From Klebsiella sp. BIGb0138 (GTDB lineage Bacteria; Pseudomonadota; Gammaproteobacteria; Enterobacterales; Enterobacteriaceae), in the NCBI RefSeq assembly GCF_004342285.1, contig NZ_SMCV01000003.1:434001-498000 (forward strand): DNA of 64,000 nt, written 5' to 3'. The first letter of the stretch is position 1. Each line of letters opens with the position of its first letter. The notes under the pieces were generated by a model. That model did no database searches. It worked only from the letters and a program-made list of their open reading frames with translations, and was not told the DNA's origin. The translations under genes and the position numbers were made by a program. This document shows, in pieces, positions 17,901 through 25,707 of the stretch.

Positions 17901-18870
17901 GGAGCCGGGTATTGAAGCTACGGTCGCGCAGGCGTTCAGCCGGCTGCTGGGCTGCGAAGTGAACGACATCGAAGCCGACTTCTTCGCCCTTGGCGGTCAC
18001 TCGCTGCTGGCGATGCGCCTGGCGGCGCAGCTTGGTCGCGAGCTGGATCGTCAGGTCACGCCAGGGCAGGTGATGGTGGCCTCTACGGTCGGGAAACTGA
18101 GCGCGCTGCTGGCATCCGATCTCAGCGATGAACAAGCGCAGCGCCTGGGCTTTGATGCGATTCTGCCGCTGCGTGACAGCGACGGCCCGACGCTGTTCTG
18201 TTTCCATCCGGCATCGGGTTTTGCCTGGCAGTTCAGCGTGCTGGCGCGCTACCTCAACCCGCGCTGGTCGATTACCGGCATTCAGTCGCCGCGCCCGGAA
18301 GGGCCGATGATGCGCGCCGCTAATCTCGATGAGGTGTGCGAGCAGCACCTGCAAACCTTGCTGGCGCAGCAGCCGCACGGGCCGTATTACCTCTTTGGCT
18401 ATTCCCTCGGCGGGACGCTGGCGCAGGGCATTGCCGCCCGTTTACGCCAGCGCGGCGAAGAGGTGGCGTTCCTCGGGCTGCTGGATACCTGGCCGCCGGA
18501 GACGCAGAACTGGGCGGAGAAAGAGGCTAACGGTCTGGATCCGGAAGTGCTGGCGGAGATTGACCGCGAGCGCGAAGCCTTCCTCGCCGCCCAGCAGGGG
18601 CAGGCATCCGGCGAACTGTTCAGCGTTATCGAGGGCAACTATGCCGATGCGGTGCGTCTGCTGACCACCGCCCACAGCGCGAAGTTTGATGGTAAAGCGA
18701 CGCTGTTTGTGGCGGAAAAAACGCGCCAGCCGGGGATGGATCCGCACGTGGCGTGGGGACCCTGGGTCGGTGAACTGGAGGTCTTTAGCCAGGACTGCGC
18801 TCACGTGGAGATCATCTCGCCGCAGGCCTTTGCAGCGATTGGCCCGGTCATGCGGGACATTCTGGGTTAG
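14989..18870 (+). CDS. entF: Enterobactin non-ribosomal peptide synthetase EntF
   Basis: The 1293-residue protein has the order condensation, adenylation, peptidyl carrier, thioesterase. The condensation motif HHLLVDG is near 138. Adenylation core motifs are IIFTSGSTGRPKGV near 600, LYGPTEAAVDVSWYP near 745 and YRTGDVARW. The carrier motif is LGGHSLL with the phosphopantetheine serine near 1005, and the thioesterase nucleophile GYSLGG is near 1139. EntF activates serine, joins it to 2,3-dihydroxybenzoate from EntB, and cyclises three units to enterobactin. The length matches E. coli EntF. fepE, which follows entF in E. coli, is missing; only repeat-rich sequence separates entF from fepC. Confidence 0.98.
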   Translation: MSTRLPLVAAQAGIWMAERLSTLPGAWSVAHYVELRGNLDPALLGRAIVAGLAQADTLSMRFCEDNGEVWQWVDEHRAFAEPEYGDLREASDPHGAALALMQADLGQNLRVDGGNPLVCHQLLRVADDCWYWYQRYHHLLVDGFSFPAITRQIAAIYRAWQRGEETPPSPFTPFAEVVEEYQHYYGSDAWQRDKQFWMEQRKMLPSPASLSAAPLAGRATSTDIWRLKLELDAGLFSRLAAGAPQCQRADLALALTTLWLGRLCSRMDYAAGFIFMRRMGSAALTASGPVLNVLPLAVNIDAQETLAELALRLAAQLKKMRRHQRYDAEQIVRDSGKAAGDEPLFGPVLNVKVFDYVLDIDGVQAVTHTLATGPVNDLELALFPDESGGLSLEVLANKERYDEATLRTHVARLSALLAQFAADPALRCGEANLLSDHETERLAQVNNTGVALPVTTLSALVAEQAAKTPDAPALADATWQFSYREMRQQVVALARLLRDRGVKPGDSVAVALPRSAFLTLALHGIVEAGAAWLPLDTGYPDDRLRMMLEDARPSLLITAEDQLARFSDIPGLETLCYQRPLAADDDTPLALSRAEHTAYIIFTSGSTGRPKGVMVGQTAIVNRLLWMQNHYPLTAEDVVAQKTPCSFDVSVWEFWWPFIAGARLVMADPEAHRDPLAMQRFFAHYGVTTTHFVPSMLAAFVASLDADNVASCRTLKRVFCSGEALPTGLCREWETLTGAPLHNLYGPTEAAVDVSWYPACGADLAAVTGSSVPIGWPVWNTGLRILDATLRPVPPGGAGDLYLTGIQLAQGYLGRPDLTASRFIADPYTAGERMYRTGDVARWLDNGAVEYLGRSDDQLKIRGQRIELGEIDRVMSALPDVAQAVTHACVFNQAAATGGDARQLVGYLVAESGLPLDTAALKARLAQQLPPHMVPVVLIQLAELPLSANGKLDRKALPLPTLDNARGGRPPEPGIEATVAQAFSRLLGCEVNDIEADFFALGGHSLLAMRLAAQLGRELDRQVTPGQVMVASTVGKLSALLASDLSDEQAQRLGFDAILPLRDSDGPTLFCFHPASGFAWQFSVLARYLNPRWSITGIQSPRPEGPMMRAANLDEVCEQHLQTLLAQQPHGPYYLFGYSLGGTLAQGIAARLRQRGEEVAFLGLLDTWPPETQNWAEKEANGLDPEVLAEIDREREAFLAAQQGQASGELFSVIEGNYADAVRLLTTAHSAKFDGKATLFVAEKTRQPGMDPHVAWGPWVGELEVFSQDCAHVEIISPQAFAAIGPVMRDILG

Positions 18871-18881
18871 TTCATCTTGCT

Positions 18882-18912
18882 CCCGGATAGCGGCGCAGAC
18901 GCCTTATCCGGG
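18882..18912. repeat. REP-like inverted repeat after entF
   Basis: Arms CCCGGATA and TATCCGGG-like sequence around a GCGGCGCAGACGC centre, typical of enterobacterial REP (palindromic unit) elements. It lies between the convergent entF and fepC genes. Confidence 0.7.
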
Positions 18913-18937
18913 CTATCCGACCCGACCGCACCATCCC

Positions 18938-18973
18938 GTAGCCCCGGTAAGCGCAGCGCGACCGGGGTTTTTT
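18938..18973 (+). terminator. Hairpin with T-run after entF (repeat type shared with 38142-38170)
   Basis: CCCCGGT at 18942 pairs with ACCGGGG at 18961, followed by six T residues: a rho-independent terminator for the fes-ybdZ-entF unit. The same repeat, with GTAAGCG-AGCGC in the loop, recurs at 38142-38170 without the T-run, so this is also a dispersed palindromic repeat. Confidence 0.7.
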
Positions 18974-19004
18974 CATGCTTAAGATCCGGTGGGAAAAGAG
19001 GCGC

Positions 19005-19799
19005 TTAACGCCGCCCCAGCGGCACGACCAGCGGCGTATGCGCCACCGGATCGTCAATGATCGTACAGCGCAGGCCGTAAATCTGCTCGATCAGCTCCGC
19101 GGTCACAATCTCTTTCGGCGCCCCCTCGGCGACAATTTTGCCGTCGCGCAGGGCAATCAAATGCGTCGCGTAGCGGCAGGCCTGGTTGAGGTCGTGCAGC
19201 ACCGCCGCCAGCGTGTAGCCCTTCTCGCGATTCAATTCGCTCAGCAGCTCCAGCAGATCGATTTGATGGCTGATATCCAGCCAGGTGGTGGGCTCGTCCA
19301 GCAGCATGATGGCGGTTTCCTGGGCCAGCACCATCGCAATCCATGCCCGCTGCCGCTGGCCGCCGGAAAGGGTATCCACGCTTTGCTGCGCCAGGTCGCG
19401 AATACCGGTGGCTTTCATCGCTTTGTTCACCGCCTCGTCGTCCTCTTTACGCCAGCGGGTAAACAGCGGCTGGTGCGGGTAACGACCGCGCGCGACCAGC
19501 TCCTGAACGGTGATGTCGCCCGGCGTGGTGGCGTTTTGCGCCAGCAGGCCGATGCGTTTTGCCACCTCTTTACTGGCATAGCGCTGGATCTGTTCGCCAT
19601 CGAGGTAAACGTGACCGCTGGTCGGAGTCATCAGGCGGCTCAGGGTTCGCAGCAGGGTTGATTTCCCACAGCCGTTGGGGCCGATAATCGCGGTGAAATG
19701 ACCGTCCGGGATGGTCACATTCAGCGATTCGGCGATGATCTTTTTGCCGTACGCCAGGGTCAACTGGTCGCCGCGCAAACGGGGAGAGACTGCGGTCAT
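19005..19799 (-). CDS. fepC: Ferric enterobactin ABC transporter ATPase FepC
   Basis: The 264-residue cytoplasmic ATPase powers ferric-enterobactin import through FepD-FepG. It has Walker A GPNGCGKST near 37, signature LSGGQRQRAW near 145, Walker B IMLLDEPTTWLD near 165 and the switch histidine in AAVLHDLNQACRYA. It is a few residues shorter than E. coli FepC (271). The start overlaps the fepG stop by 4 bp (19796-19799), so fepD-fepG-fepC form one leftward operon starting at the Fur-box region near 21816. Confidence 0.97.
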   Translation of the reverse strand: MTAVSPRLRGDQLTLAYGKKIIAESLNVTIPDGHFTAIIGPNGCGKSTLLRTLSRLMTPTSGHVYLDGEQIQRYASKEVAKRIGLLAQNATTPGDITVQELVARGRYPHQPLFTRWRKEDDEAVNKAMKATGIRDLAQQSVDTLSGGQRQRAWIAMVLAQETAIMLLDEPTTWLDISHQIDLLELLSELNREKGYTLAAVLHDLNQACRYATHLIALRDGKIVAEGAPKEIVTAELIEQIYGLRCTIIDDPVAHTPLVVPLGRR

Positions 19800-20788
19800 T
19801 TTTTGCGGGACTCCTGAATTAACAACGCGATGAGATAAATACCGCCGATGCTGACGGTGACCACACCCACCGGAAGCTGATAGGGCATAAACAGACGCTG
19901 GGCGCTGTAGTCAGCCAGCGCCAGCAGCAGCGCGCCGCACAGCGCCGATTGGGTCAGCCCCCAACGCGCGGTGCCGCTCAGACGGCGAGCAATATGCGGC
20001 GCCACCAGGGCAATAAACGAAATCGGCCCGGCCAGCGCGGTGGCGGCGGCGGTCAGCACCACGCCCACCAGCATCAGCAGCAGGCGGGAGCGCTCAACCC
20101 TTACGCCGAGCGCGCAGGCGGTATCATCGCCCATTTCCAGCAGCCGCATGCGCCGCGCCAGCAGCGCCGCGCAGACCAGCATCAACAGAATCAGCGGCGC
20201 GGAGGGCCAGGTTTTACCCCACGTCAGGCCGTTGAGCGACCCGGCATTCCACAGCCCGGCGGAGAGGGCGGTTTCCAGCGAGGCGCGCAGCAGCAGCCAG
20301 GTATTGAAGGCCACCAGCATGGCGCGAACGCCGATCCCGATGATAATCAGGCGAAAGGTCTCGATGCCGTTACGCCAGGCCAGCAGCCAGACCACCAGCG
20401 CGGTCAGCACGCCGCCGGCCATGGCCGCGAGGGCGATCGCCGTCAGGTTGTGGCCGAAGATCACCATCGCCACCAGCACGCCGCTCCAGGCGCCGGTGTT
20501 GAACCCCATGACATCCGGGCTGCCCAGCGGGTTGCGCATCAGCGACTGAAAAATGGCTCCGCTAACGCCAAGCCCCGCGCCGATCAGCAGGGCCATCAGC
20601 ACCCGCGGCAGCCGCCATTCGGTGACCACCATGGTGATGTTACGCGGCGCATCGCCCAGCAGGGCGGAAATGACCCGATCGACGCTTAGCGGGACCAGAC
20701 CGCTGCCGAGGCCGCAAAGGGAGACCAGCAGGCTGGCGGCCAGCAGAATCAGGCAACTGAGCAGCAGACGGCGGGAAGGGGCGATCAC
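19796..20788 (-). CDS. fepG: Ferric enterobactin ABC transporter permease FepG
   Basis: A 330-residue inner-membrane permease of the FecCD family. I chose the GTG at 20788: it has a GGAGGT ribosome site, overlaps the fepD stop as GTGA, and gives exactly the length of E. coli FepG. The open frame extends upstream to 21049, but only as an out-of-frame shadow of fepD. Conserved stretches are VTEWRLPRVLMALLIGAGLGVSG, NPLGSPDVMGFNTGAWSGV and GPISFIALVAPHIAR, the last of which contacts FepC. It pairs with FepD to form the ferric-enterobactin channel. Confidence 0.96.
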   Translation of the reverse strand: MIAPSRRLLLSCLILLAASLLVSLCGLGSGLVPLSVDRVISALLGDAPRNITMVVTEWRLPRVLMALLIGAGLGVSGAIFQSLMRNPLGSPDVMGFNTGAWSGVLVAMVIFGHNLTAIALAAMAGGVLTALVVWLLAWRNGIETFRLIIIGIGVRAMLVAFNTWLLLRASLETALSAGLWNAGSLNGLTWGKTWPSAPLILLMLVCAALLARRMRLLEMGDDTACALGVRVERSRLLLMLVGVVLTAAATALAGPISFIALVAPHIARRLSGTARWGLTQSALCGALLLALADYSAQRLFMPYQLPVGVVTVSIGGIYLIALLIQESRKK

Positions 20789-21792
20789 ATTGCACCTCCA
20801 CGCGGCTGGCGGCGGACCAGCCAAATCAACACCGGCGCGCCGATAAAGGCGCTGACCACCGAGACCCGCAGCTCGCCGGGAACCAGCAGACGGCCCAGCA
20901 CATCGGCAAACAGCAGCAGGGCAGGGGTAGCCAACAGGGTGACCGGCAGCGACCAGCGATGGTCGGCGCCCACCAGCCAGCGCGCCATATGCGGCATCAT
21001 CAGGCCGATAAAGGCGATCGGGCCGACGACCGCCGTGGCGCTGCCGCAAAGAACGGTAATCGCCAGCAGGCCGATAAACTGCGTGCGCGCAACCCGGCTG
21101 CCGAGCGCGGTGGCGGTGTCGTTGCCGAGGCTCAGGCTGTTCAGCGCCCGGCTTAACAGCAGCGTCACCGCGGACGCGATCAGCACCGGCAGCAGGACGA
21201 TTTTCAGCGTTTGCAGCGTGCGCACATCCAGAGAGCCGGCCTGCCAGAAGCGGAGCTGGTCGTAAACATCGGGGTTGAGTAGCGCAATACCGTTAGAGAG
21301 CCCTTCGAGCACCGCCGCCAGCGCCACCCCCGCCAGCGTCAGACGCACCGGGCTGAGCTGGCCGCCGCCCTGGCTGCCGGTAAAGGCCACCAGCAGCGAG
21401 GCGGCAAAGGCGCCGCAGAAGGCCATCAGCAGCTGCTCCTGCGGCGAATGGATGCCAAACAGCGCCGCGCCGAGCACGATGGCGAAACTGGCGCCGGAGT
21501 TGACGCCGAGAATACCCGGGTCGGCTAGCGGGTTGCGGGTCAGGGTCTGCATCAGCGAGCCTGCCAGACCCAGCGCAGCGCCGGCCAGCAGCCCCGCGAG
21601 GGTTCGCGGTAGTCGGGCATCAAGTATGATGGTGCAATCGGCGCTCTGACAGGTGCCGGAAAAGGCATCCACGACGACGCTCAGTGGAAGAGGTTTGGCG
21701 CCGACGAGCAGGCTGAGCGCAATCGCAACGGCTAAGACGAGCAACAGACCAGGTACGGCAACGGCGCGCACCGTGGTCGTAGAAAACGACAT
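20785..21792 (-). CDS. fepD: Ferric enterobactin ABC transporter permease FepD
   Basis: A 335-residue FecCD-type permease with about nine or ten membrane segments. Family motifs are RLPRTLAGLLAGAALGLAGSL near 60, NPLADPGILGVNSGASFAIV near 87 and GPIAFIGLMMPHMARWLVG near 255, the coupling region for FepC. It forms the channel with FepG. It is the first gene of fepDGC and is divergent from entS, with a Fur box in the 236-bp gap. Its stop overlaps the fepG start by 4 bp. Confidence 0.97.
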   Translation of the reverse strand: MSFSTTTVRAVAVPGLLLVLAVAIALSLLVGAKPLPLSVVVDAFSGTCQSADCTIILDARLPRTLAGLLAGAALGLAGSLMQTLTRNPLADPGILGVNSGASFAIVLGAALFGIHSPQEQLLMAFCGAFAASLLVAFTGSQGGGQLSPVRLTLAGVALAAVLEGLSNGIALLNPDVYDQLRFWQAGSLDVRTLQTLKIVLLPVLIASAVTLLLSRALNSLSLGNDTATALGSRVARTQFIGLLAITVLCGSATAVVGPIAFIGLMMPHMARWLVGADHRWSLPVTLLATPALLLFADVLGRLLVPGELRVSVVSAFIGAPVLIWLVRRQPRGGAM

Positions 21793-21815
21793 AATTCACA
21801 TCCCTGGCTTGATAA

Positions 21816-21830
21816 TGATAGTAATTATCG
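21816..21830. promoter_or_regulatory. Fur box between fepD and entS
   Basis: TGATAGTAATTATCG matches 12 of 14 defined Fur positions. Overlapping copies begin at 21810 (TGATAATGATAG...) and continue to about 21836, making an extended array. It probably gives iron-dependent repression of both fepDGC and entS. Confidence 0.8.
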
Positions 21831-21888
21831 TTATCGATTCTATGCAGTTATGTTAGCATGGCCGCCCACCAGAATGGTATACGCAAGA

Positions 21889-21913
21889 TCATTCAGAATG
21901 CATCGCGGCGGCA
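21889..21913 (+). repeat. 25-bp dispersed repeat, copy 2 (fepD-entS gap)
   Basis: 22 of 25 bases match the copy at 14699-14723. It lies about 60 bp downstream of the Fur box, within the entS leader. Confidence 0.5.
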
Positions 21914-22028
21914 AACGCTCCCCTGCCTGGAAGTACAGCTAACCGTATGAGCGGGCTATGGAATTGCCGCCGACAGCGACGCAGCCTGAAGGATAACGCG
22001 GAGATGGAAATAATCACAAGGCGCTGTC

Positions 22029-23270
22029 ATGAACCGACAATCCCGGCTGCTGAACCTCAGCCTGCTGAAAACTCACCCGGCGTTTCGCGCCGTGTTTATT
22101 GCTCGTTTTATCTCAATCCTGTCGCTTGGCCTGCTGGGCGTGGCGATCCCGGTGCAGATCCAGATGATGACCCACTCCACCTGGCAGGTGGGGCTATCGG
22201 TAACCTTGACCGGCTGCTCAATGTTTATCGGGCTGATGGTCGGCGGAGTGCTGGCAGACCGCTATGAGCGTAAACGCCTGATTCTGCTGGCACGGGGAAC
22301 CTGCGGCGTCGGGTTTATCGGCCTGTGTCTCAATGCGCTGTTGCCCGAGCCGTCGTTAATCGCCATCTATCTGCTGGGTATCTGGGACGGTTTCTTTGCC
22401 TCGCTTGGCGTGACGGCGCTGCTGGCGGCGACGCCGGCGCTGGTCGGGCGCGAGAATCTGATGCAGGCTGGCGCCATCACCATGTTGACGGTGCGTCTGG
22501 GGTCGGTGATTTCGCCGATGATTGGCGGCCTGTTGCTGGCGACCGGCGGCGTCGCCTGGAACTATGGCCTGGCGGCGGCCGGAACGTTTATCACCACCTT
22601 GACCCTGCTGCGTCTGCCGCTGCTGCCACCGCCGCCGCAGCAGCGTGAACATCCGCTGAAGTCGCTGCTGGCGGGGTTGAAATTCCTCTTCAATAGTCCG
22701 CTGATTGGTGGTATTGCGCTGTTGGGCGGTCTGTTAACCATGGCCAGCGCGGTGCGAGTTCTTTATCCGGCGCTGGCCGACGGCTGGCAGATGTCGGCCT
22801 CGCAGATTGGTTTGCTATATGCCGCGATTCCGCTGGGGGCGGCGCTGGGGGCGTTGACCAGCGGTCAGCTGGCGCAAACCGCTAAACCGGGGGCCCTGAT
22901 GCTGATGACCACGGTCGGGTCGTTTTTTGCCATCGCGCTGTTCAGCCTGATGCCGTTCTGGGAGCTGGGGGCGTTGTGCCTGGCGCTGTTTGGCTGGCTG
23001 AGCGCGATCAGTTCGCTGCTGCAGTACACTCTGATTCAGACCCAAACCCCGGAAGCGATGCTCGGGCGGATCAACGGCCTGTGGACCGCGCAGAACGTCA
23101 CCGGCGATGCCATCGGCGCGGCGCTGCTGGGTGGGCTGGGGGCGATGATGACGCCGGTCGCCTCGGCGAGCGCCAGCGGTTGGGCGCTGGTTATTGTCGG
23201 CGTGATGCTGATCGGGCTGCTGGGGGAGCTGCGCCGCTTCAGGCGTCCTGAAACGGTCGCCGAGGTCTGA
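22029..23270 (+). CDS. entS: Enterobactin exporter EntS (major facilitator)
   Basis: The 413-residue major-facilitator transporter with 12 predicted membrane segments exports newly made enterobactin across the inner membrane. The MFS loop motif [18 protein letters not shown] lies between segments 2 and 3, near residue 75. The N-terminus [23 protein letters not shown] and the length agree with E. coli EntS (416). It is transcribed away from fepDGC under the Fur-box region and lies convergent to fepB, with a REP-like element between. Confidence 0.95.
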   Translation: MNRQSRLLNLSLLKTHPAFRAVFIARFISILSLGLLGVAIPVQIQMMTHSTWQVGLSVTLTGCSMFIGLMVGGVLADRYERKRLILLARGTCGVGFIGLCLNALLPEPSLIAIYLLGIWDGFFASLGVTALLAATPALVGRENLMQAGAITMLTVRLGSVISPMIGGLLLATGGVAWNYGLAAAGTFITTLTLLRLPLLPPPPQQREHPLKSLLAGLKFLFNSPLIGGIALLGGLLTMASAVRVLYPALADGWQMSASQIGLLYAAIPLGAALGALTSGQLAQTAKPGALMLMTTVGSFFAIALFSLMPFWELGALCLALFGWLSAISSLLQYTLIQTQTPEAMLGRINGLWTAQNVTGDAIGAALLGGLGAMMTPVASASASGWALVIVGVMLIGLLGELRRFRRPETVAEV

Positions 23271-23278
23271 AACCGCTA

Positions 23279-23311
23279 GCCCGGATAGCGGGGTCAACGC
23301 CTGATCCGGGT
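23279..23311. repeat. REP-like inverted repeat between entS and fepB
   Basis: GCCCGGATAGC and GCCTGATCCGGGT form imperfect inverted arms, similar to the element at 18882. It lies between two convergent genes, a usual position for REP elements, and may protect or end the transcripts. Confidence 0.65.
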
Positions 23312-23373
23312 CACAGAGAGATGATTGGCGGGTGAGTCGCCCGGCAAAGCGCGGTGCCCGCCGGGAACAGGCA

Positions 23374-24333
23374 TTAGCCGAAGAGGGTGGCGAGACGCTG
23401 CAGCACCAGCATGGCGCTGTAGTAGTCGAGGCGGAAGGTTTCCGTGCCCAGTGGATAAACGCGTTTGTTCTCGACCGCCGGAAGATGGGCCAGCAGCGGG
23501 TTGGCGTAAATTGCCGCCGCGTCTTTGCTATCGCCGGCGAACAGGAACAGGCTTTGCCCGTTGAGGCCGGTGGCTAAATTCTCTCCGCCCAGCTGGACGA
23601 TATCGTGGCGTTTCCCCTGGCTCTGGCTGGCATGCAGCCCGGCGGGTAAGGTCGCCAGCGTAAAGCCCAGCTGTTCAAGCATCTGACCCTGCGCCGACGC
23701 CGGCGTCCACAGGTTGGCGCTATGGGCGGCGGCAGTATAAACCAGCGCGCTAACCGGCTGCGGCGGCAGTTTCATCTGTTGCTTCAGCGCGGCGAGCTGT
23801 TTGTCGAATTCAGCAATGCGCGCCGAGGCCTGTTTTTCCTGACCGGTGATTTGCCCCAGTTGGCTCAGCAGCCCCTGCCAGCTTTTATCGTCGTAATTAA
23901 TGATAAGCGTTGGGGCAATGGTAGAGAGCTGGTCGTACAGCGGCAGCGCGGAATCTCCGCCGGTGGCGCTAATCAGGATCAGGTCCGGCATCTGTGCGGC
24001 GACGGCTTCCGCGCTGGGTTCGCCGATATACAGACGCGCCAGCTTACGTTCCTTCGCGACGGCGCCCCACTGACGCAGGAACCCCTGGTCGTCCGCCACG
24101 CGGTTGTTCGGCGTGGTTGCTCCGCTGGCAACCACCGGCGCGTCAATCGCCAGCAGTGAGCCGGTGAGGGTCACGCTGGTGGAGACGATACGCAGGGGTT
24201 TGCTTTCCAGCGTGTGCGTGCCGCGGCTATCGGTCACCTGGCGCGGCCAGTCGGCCGCCAGGGCTGAGGTAATTCCTAAAAGCGCCAGCCCGCAGGCCAG
24301 GAAGGTACGGCGACACAAAGTGGACAAATTCAC
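23374..24333 (-). CDS. fepB: Periplasmic ferric enterobactin-binding protein FepB
   Basis: The 319-residue protein has a signal peptide ([20 protein letters not shown]...ALAADWP) and a class III (two-lobe, helix-linked) siderophore-binding fold. [18 protein letters not shown] near 33 and [20 protein letters not shown] at the C-terminus fit FepB. It carries ferric enterobactin from FepA to FepDG. It is a single leftward gene, divergent from entC. E. coli FepB is 318 residues. Confidence 0.96.
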   Translation of the reverse strand: MNLSTLCRRTFLACGLALLGITSALAADWPRQVTDSRGTHTLESKPLRIVSTSVTLTGSLLAIDAPVVASGATTPNNRVADDQGFLRQWGAVAKERKLARLYIGEPSAEAVAAQMPDLILISATGGDSALPLYDQLSTIAPTLIINYDDKSWQGLLSQLGQITGQEKQASARIAEFDKQLAALKQQMKLPPQPVSALVYTAAAHSANLWTPASAQGQMLEQLGFTLATLPAGLHASQSQGKRHDIVQLGGENLATGLNGQSLFLFAGDSKDAAAIYANPLLAHLPAVENKRVYPLGTETFRLDYYSAMLVLQRLATLFG

Positions 24334-24478
24334 GAATTCGCATCCTGATTAAGTTGAGATAAATGCGTCTCATTTTCAACTTTGTATCGCGCGGATGCAA
24401 GCCTAAGTAGCACAACATGTCGTTTGTACGGTTGACATGGCAGGCAATACCTTTTAGGTTAGCCAACCAAAATATAAA

Positions 24479-24493
24479 TGATAATTATTCGTA
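24479..24493. promoter_or_regulatory. Fur box between fepB and entC
   Basis: TGATAATTATTCGTA matches 11 of 14 Fur-motif positions and lies about 30 bp before the entC start codon. The surrounding A+T-rich 189-bp gap serves both fepB and entCEBAH, which Fur represses in E. coli. Confidence 0.7.
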
Positions 24494-24522
24494 ATATCTT
24501 TATCGTTTTTTTGGAGGATGAT

Positions 24523-25701
24523 ATGGAAACGTCACTGGCCGAGGATATACAGGAAAAGAATATGACCCTGGCAGCGGAAAGCTTCTTCTTTATGTCGCCG
24601 TACCGCAGTTTCAGTACTTCAGGCTGCTTTCGCCGTTTTTCCCATCCGGCCGCCGACGGCGCGCTGTTGAGCGGGGAATTCCAGCAGCAAATGGCGGCCG
24701 CGTTTACGCAAGCGAAGGCTGCCGGGATCCGCAAACCGGTGATGGTCGGGGCGATTCCGTTTGATACCAACCAGCCGTCTGAACTGTTTATCCCCGAGAG
24801 CTGGCAAAATTTCTCCCGCACCGGGAAACAGCAGTCGGCACGCTATGCTTCCTCCCGGACGCCGCCAATGGATATCGTTCAGCGCCAGGAAATTCCTGAG
24901 CAGAATGCATTTATGGCGATGGTTGAACGCGCCGCTGAACTGACCGCCACGCCGGAAGTGGACAAGGTCGTGCTGTCGCGTTTAATCGATATCACCACCC
25001 GCGATCGCGTGGACAGCGGCGCGCTGCTTGAACGTCTGATCGCGCAAAACCCGGCCAGCTTTAACTTCCATGTGCCGCTCTCGGACGGCGGCGTGCTGCT
25101 GGGCGCCAGCCCGGAACTGCTGCTGCGTAAAGAGGGCGAGCGTTTCAGTTCTCTGCCGCTGGCCGGTTCCGCCCGCCGTCAGCCGGATGACGTGCTGGAT
25201 CGCGAAGCGGGCAACAAACTGCTGGCTTCAGGTAAAGATCGCCATGAGCACGAACTGGTGACGCAGGCGATGAAAACGGTGCTGACTCCGCGCTGCCGTC
25301 AGCTGTCGCTGCCGGACTCCCCGCAGCTGGTCACCACCCCGACGCTATGGCATCTGGCGACGCCGATTGAAGGCACCGCGCTGGCGCCGGAGAACGCCAT
25401 GTCGCTGGCCTGCCTGCTCCACCCGACGCCGGCTCTGAGCGGCTTCCCGCACCAGGTGGCGAAACGTCTGATTGCCGAGCTGGAGCCGTTCGATCGCCAG
25501 CTGTTCGGCGGCATTGTCGGCTGGTGCGATGACGAAGGCAACGGCGAATGGGTGGTGACGATTCGCTGCGCCCGCCTGCACGAGCGTACGCTGCGTCTGT
25601 TTGCCGGCGCCGGCATTGTCCCGGCCTCCTCTCCGCTGGGAGAGTGGCGCGAAACCGGCGTCAAACTGACTACCATGCTGAACGTATTCGGCTTGAATTA
25701 A
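24523..25701 (+). CDS. entC: Isochorismate synthase EntC
   Basis: The 392-residue chorismate-using enzyme converts chorismate to isochorismate, the first step to 2,3-dihydroxybenzoate. I chose the ATG at 24523, which has a GGAGGA ribosome site; an upstream in-frame start at 24478 would read through the Fur box. Family motifs visible are LAGSARRQPDDVLDREAGNKLLASGKD (near 225-250), KDRHEHELV, HPTPALSGFPHQVA near 305 and the C-terminal RCARLHERTLRLFAGAGIVP. It leads the entCEBAH operon, with entE starting 6 bp after its stop. Confidence 0.97.
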   Translation: METSLAEDIQEKNMTLAAESFFFMSPYRSFSTSGCFRRFSHPAADGALLSGEFQQQMAAAFTQAKAAGIRKPVMVGAIPFDTNQPSELFIPESWQNFSRTGKQQSARYASSRTPPMDIVQRQEIPEQNAFMAMVERAAELTATPEVDKVVLSRLIDITTRDRVDSGALLERLIAQNPASFNFHVPLSDGGVLLGASPELLLRKEGERFSSLPLAGSARRQPDDVLDREAGNKLLASGKDRHEHELVTQAMKTVLTPRCRQLSLPDSPQLVTTPTLWHLATPIEGTALAPENAMSLACLLHPTPALSGFPHQVAKRLIAELEPFDRQLFGGIVGWCDDEGNGEWVVTIRCARLHERTLRLFAGAGIVPASSPLGEWRETGVKLTTMLNVFGLN

Positions 25702-25707
25702 GAGGCG

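Noticed and set aside
20789-21049. N-terminal extension of fepG to 21049
   Set aside because: It would overlap most of fepD out of frame. The GTG at 20788 has a GGAGGT ribosome site and gives the family length of 330.
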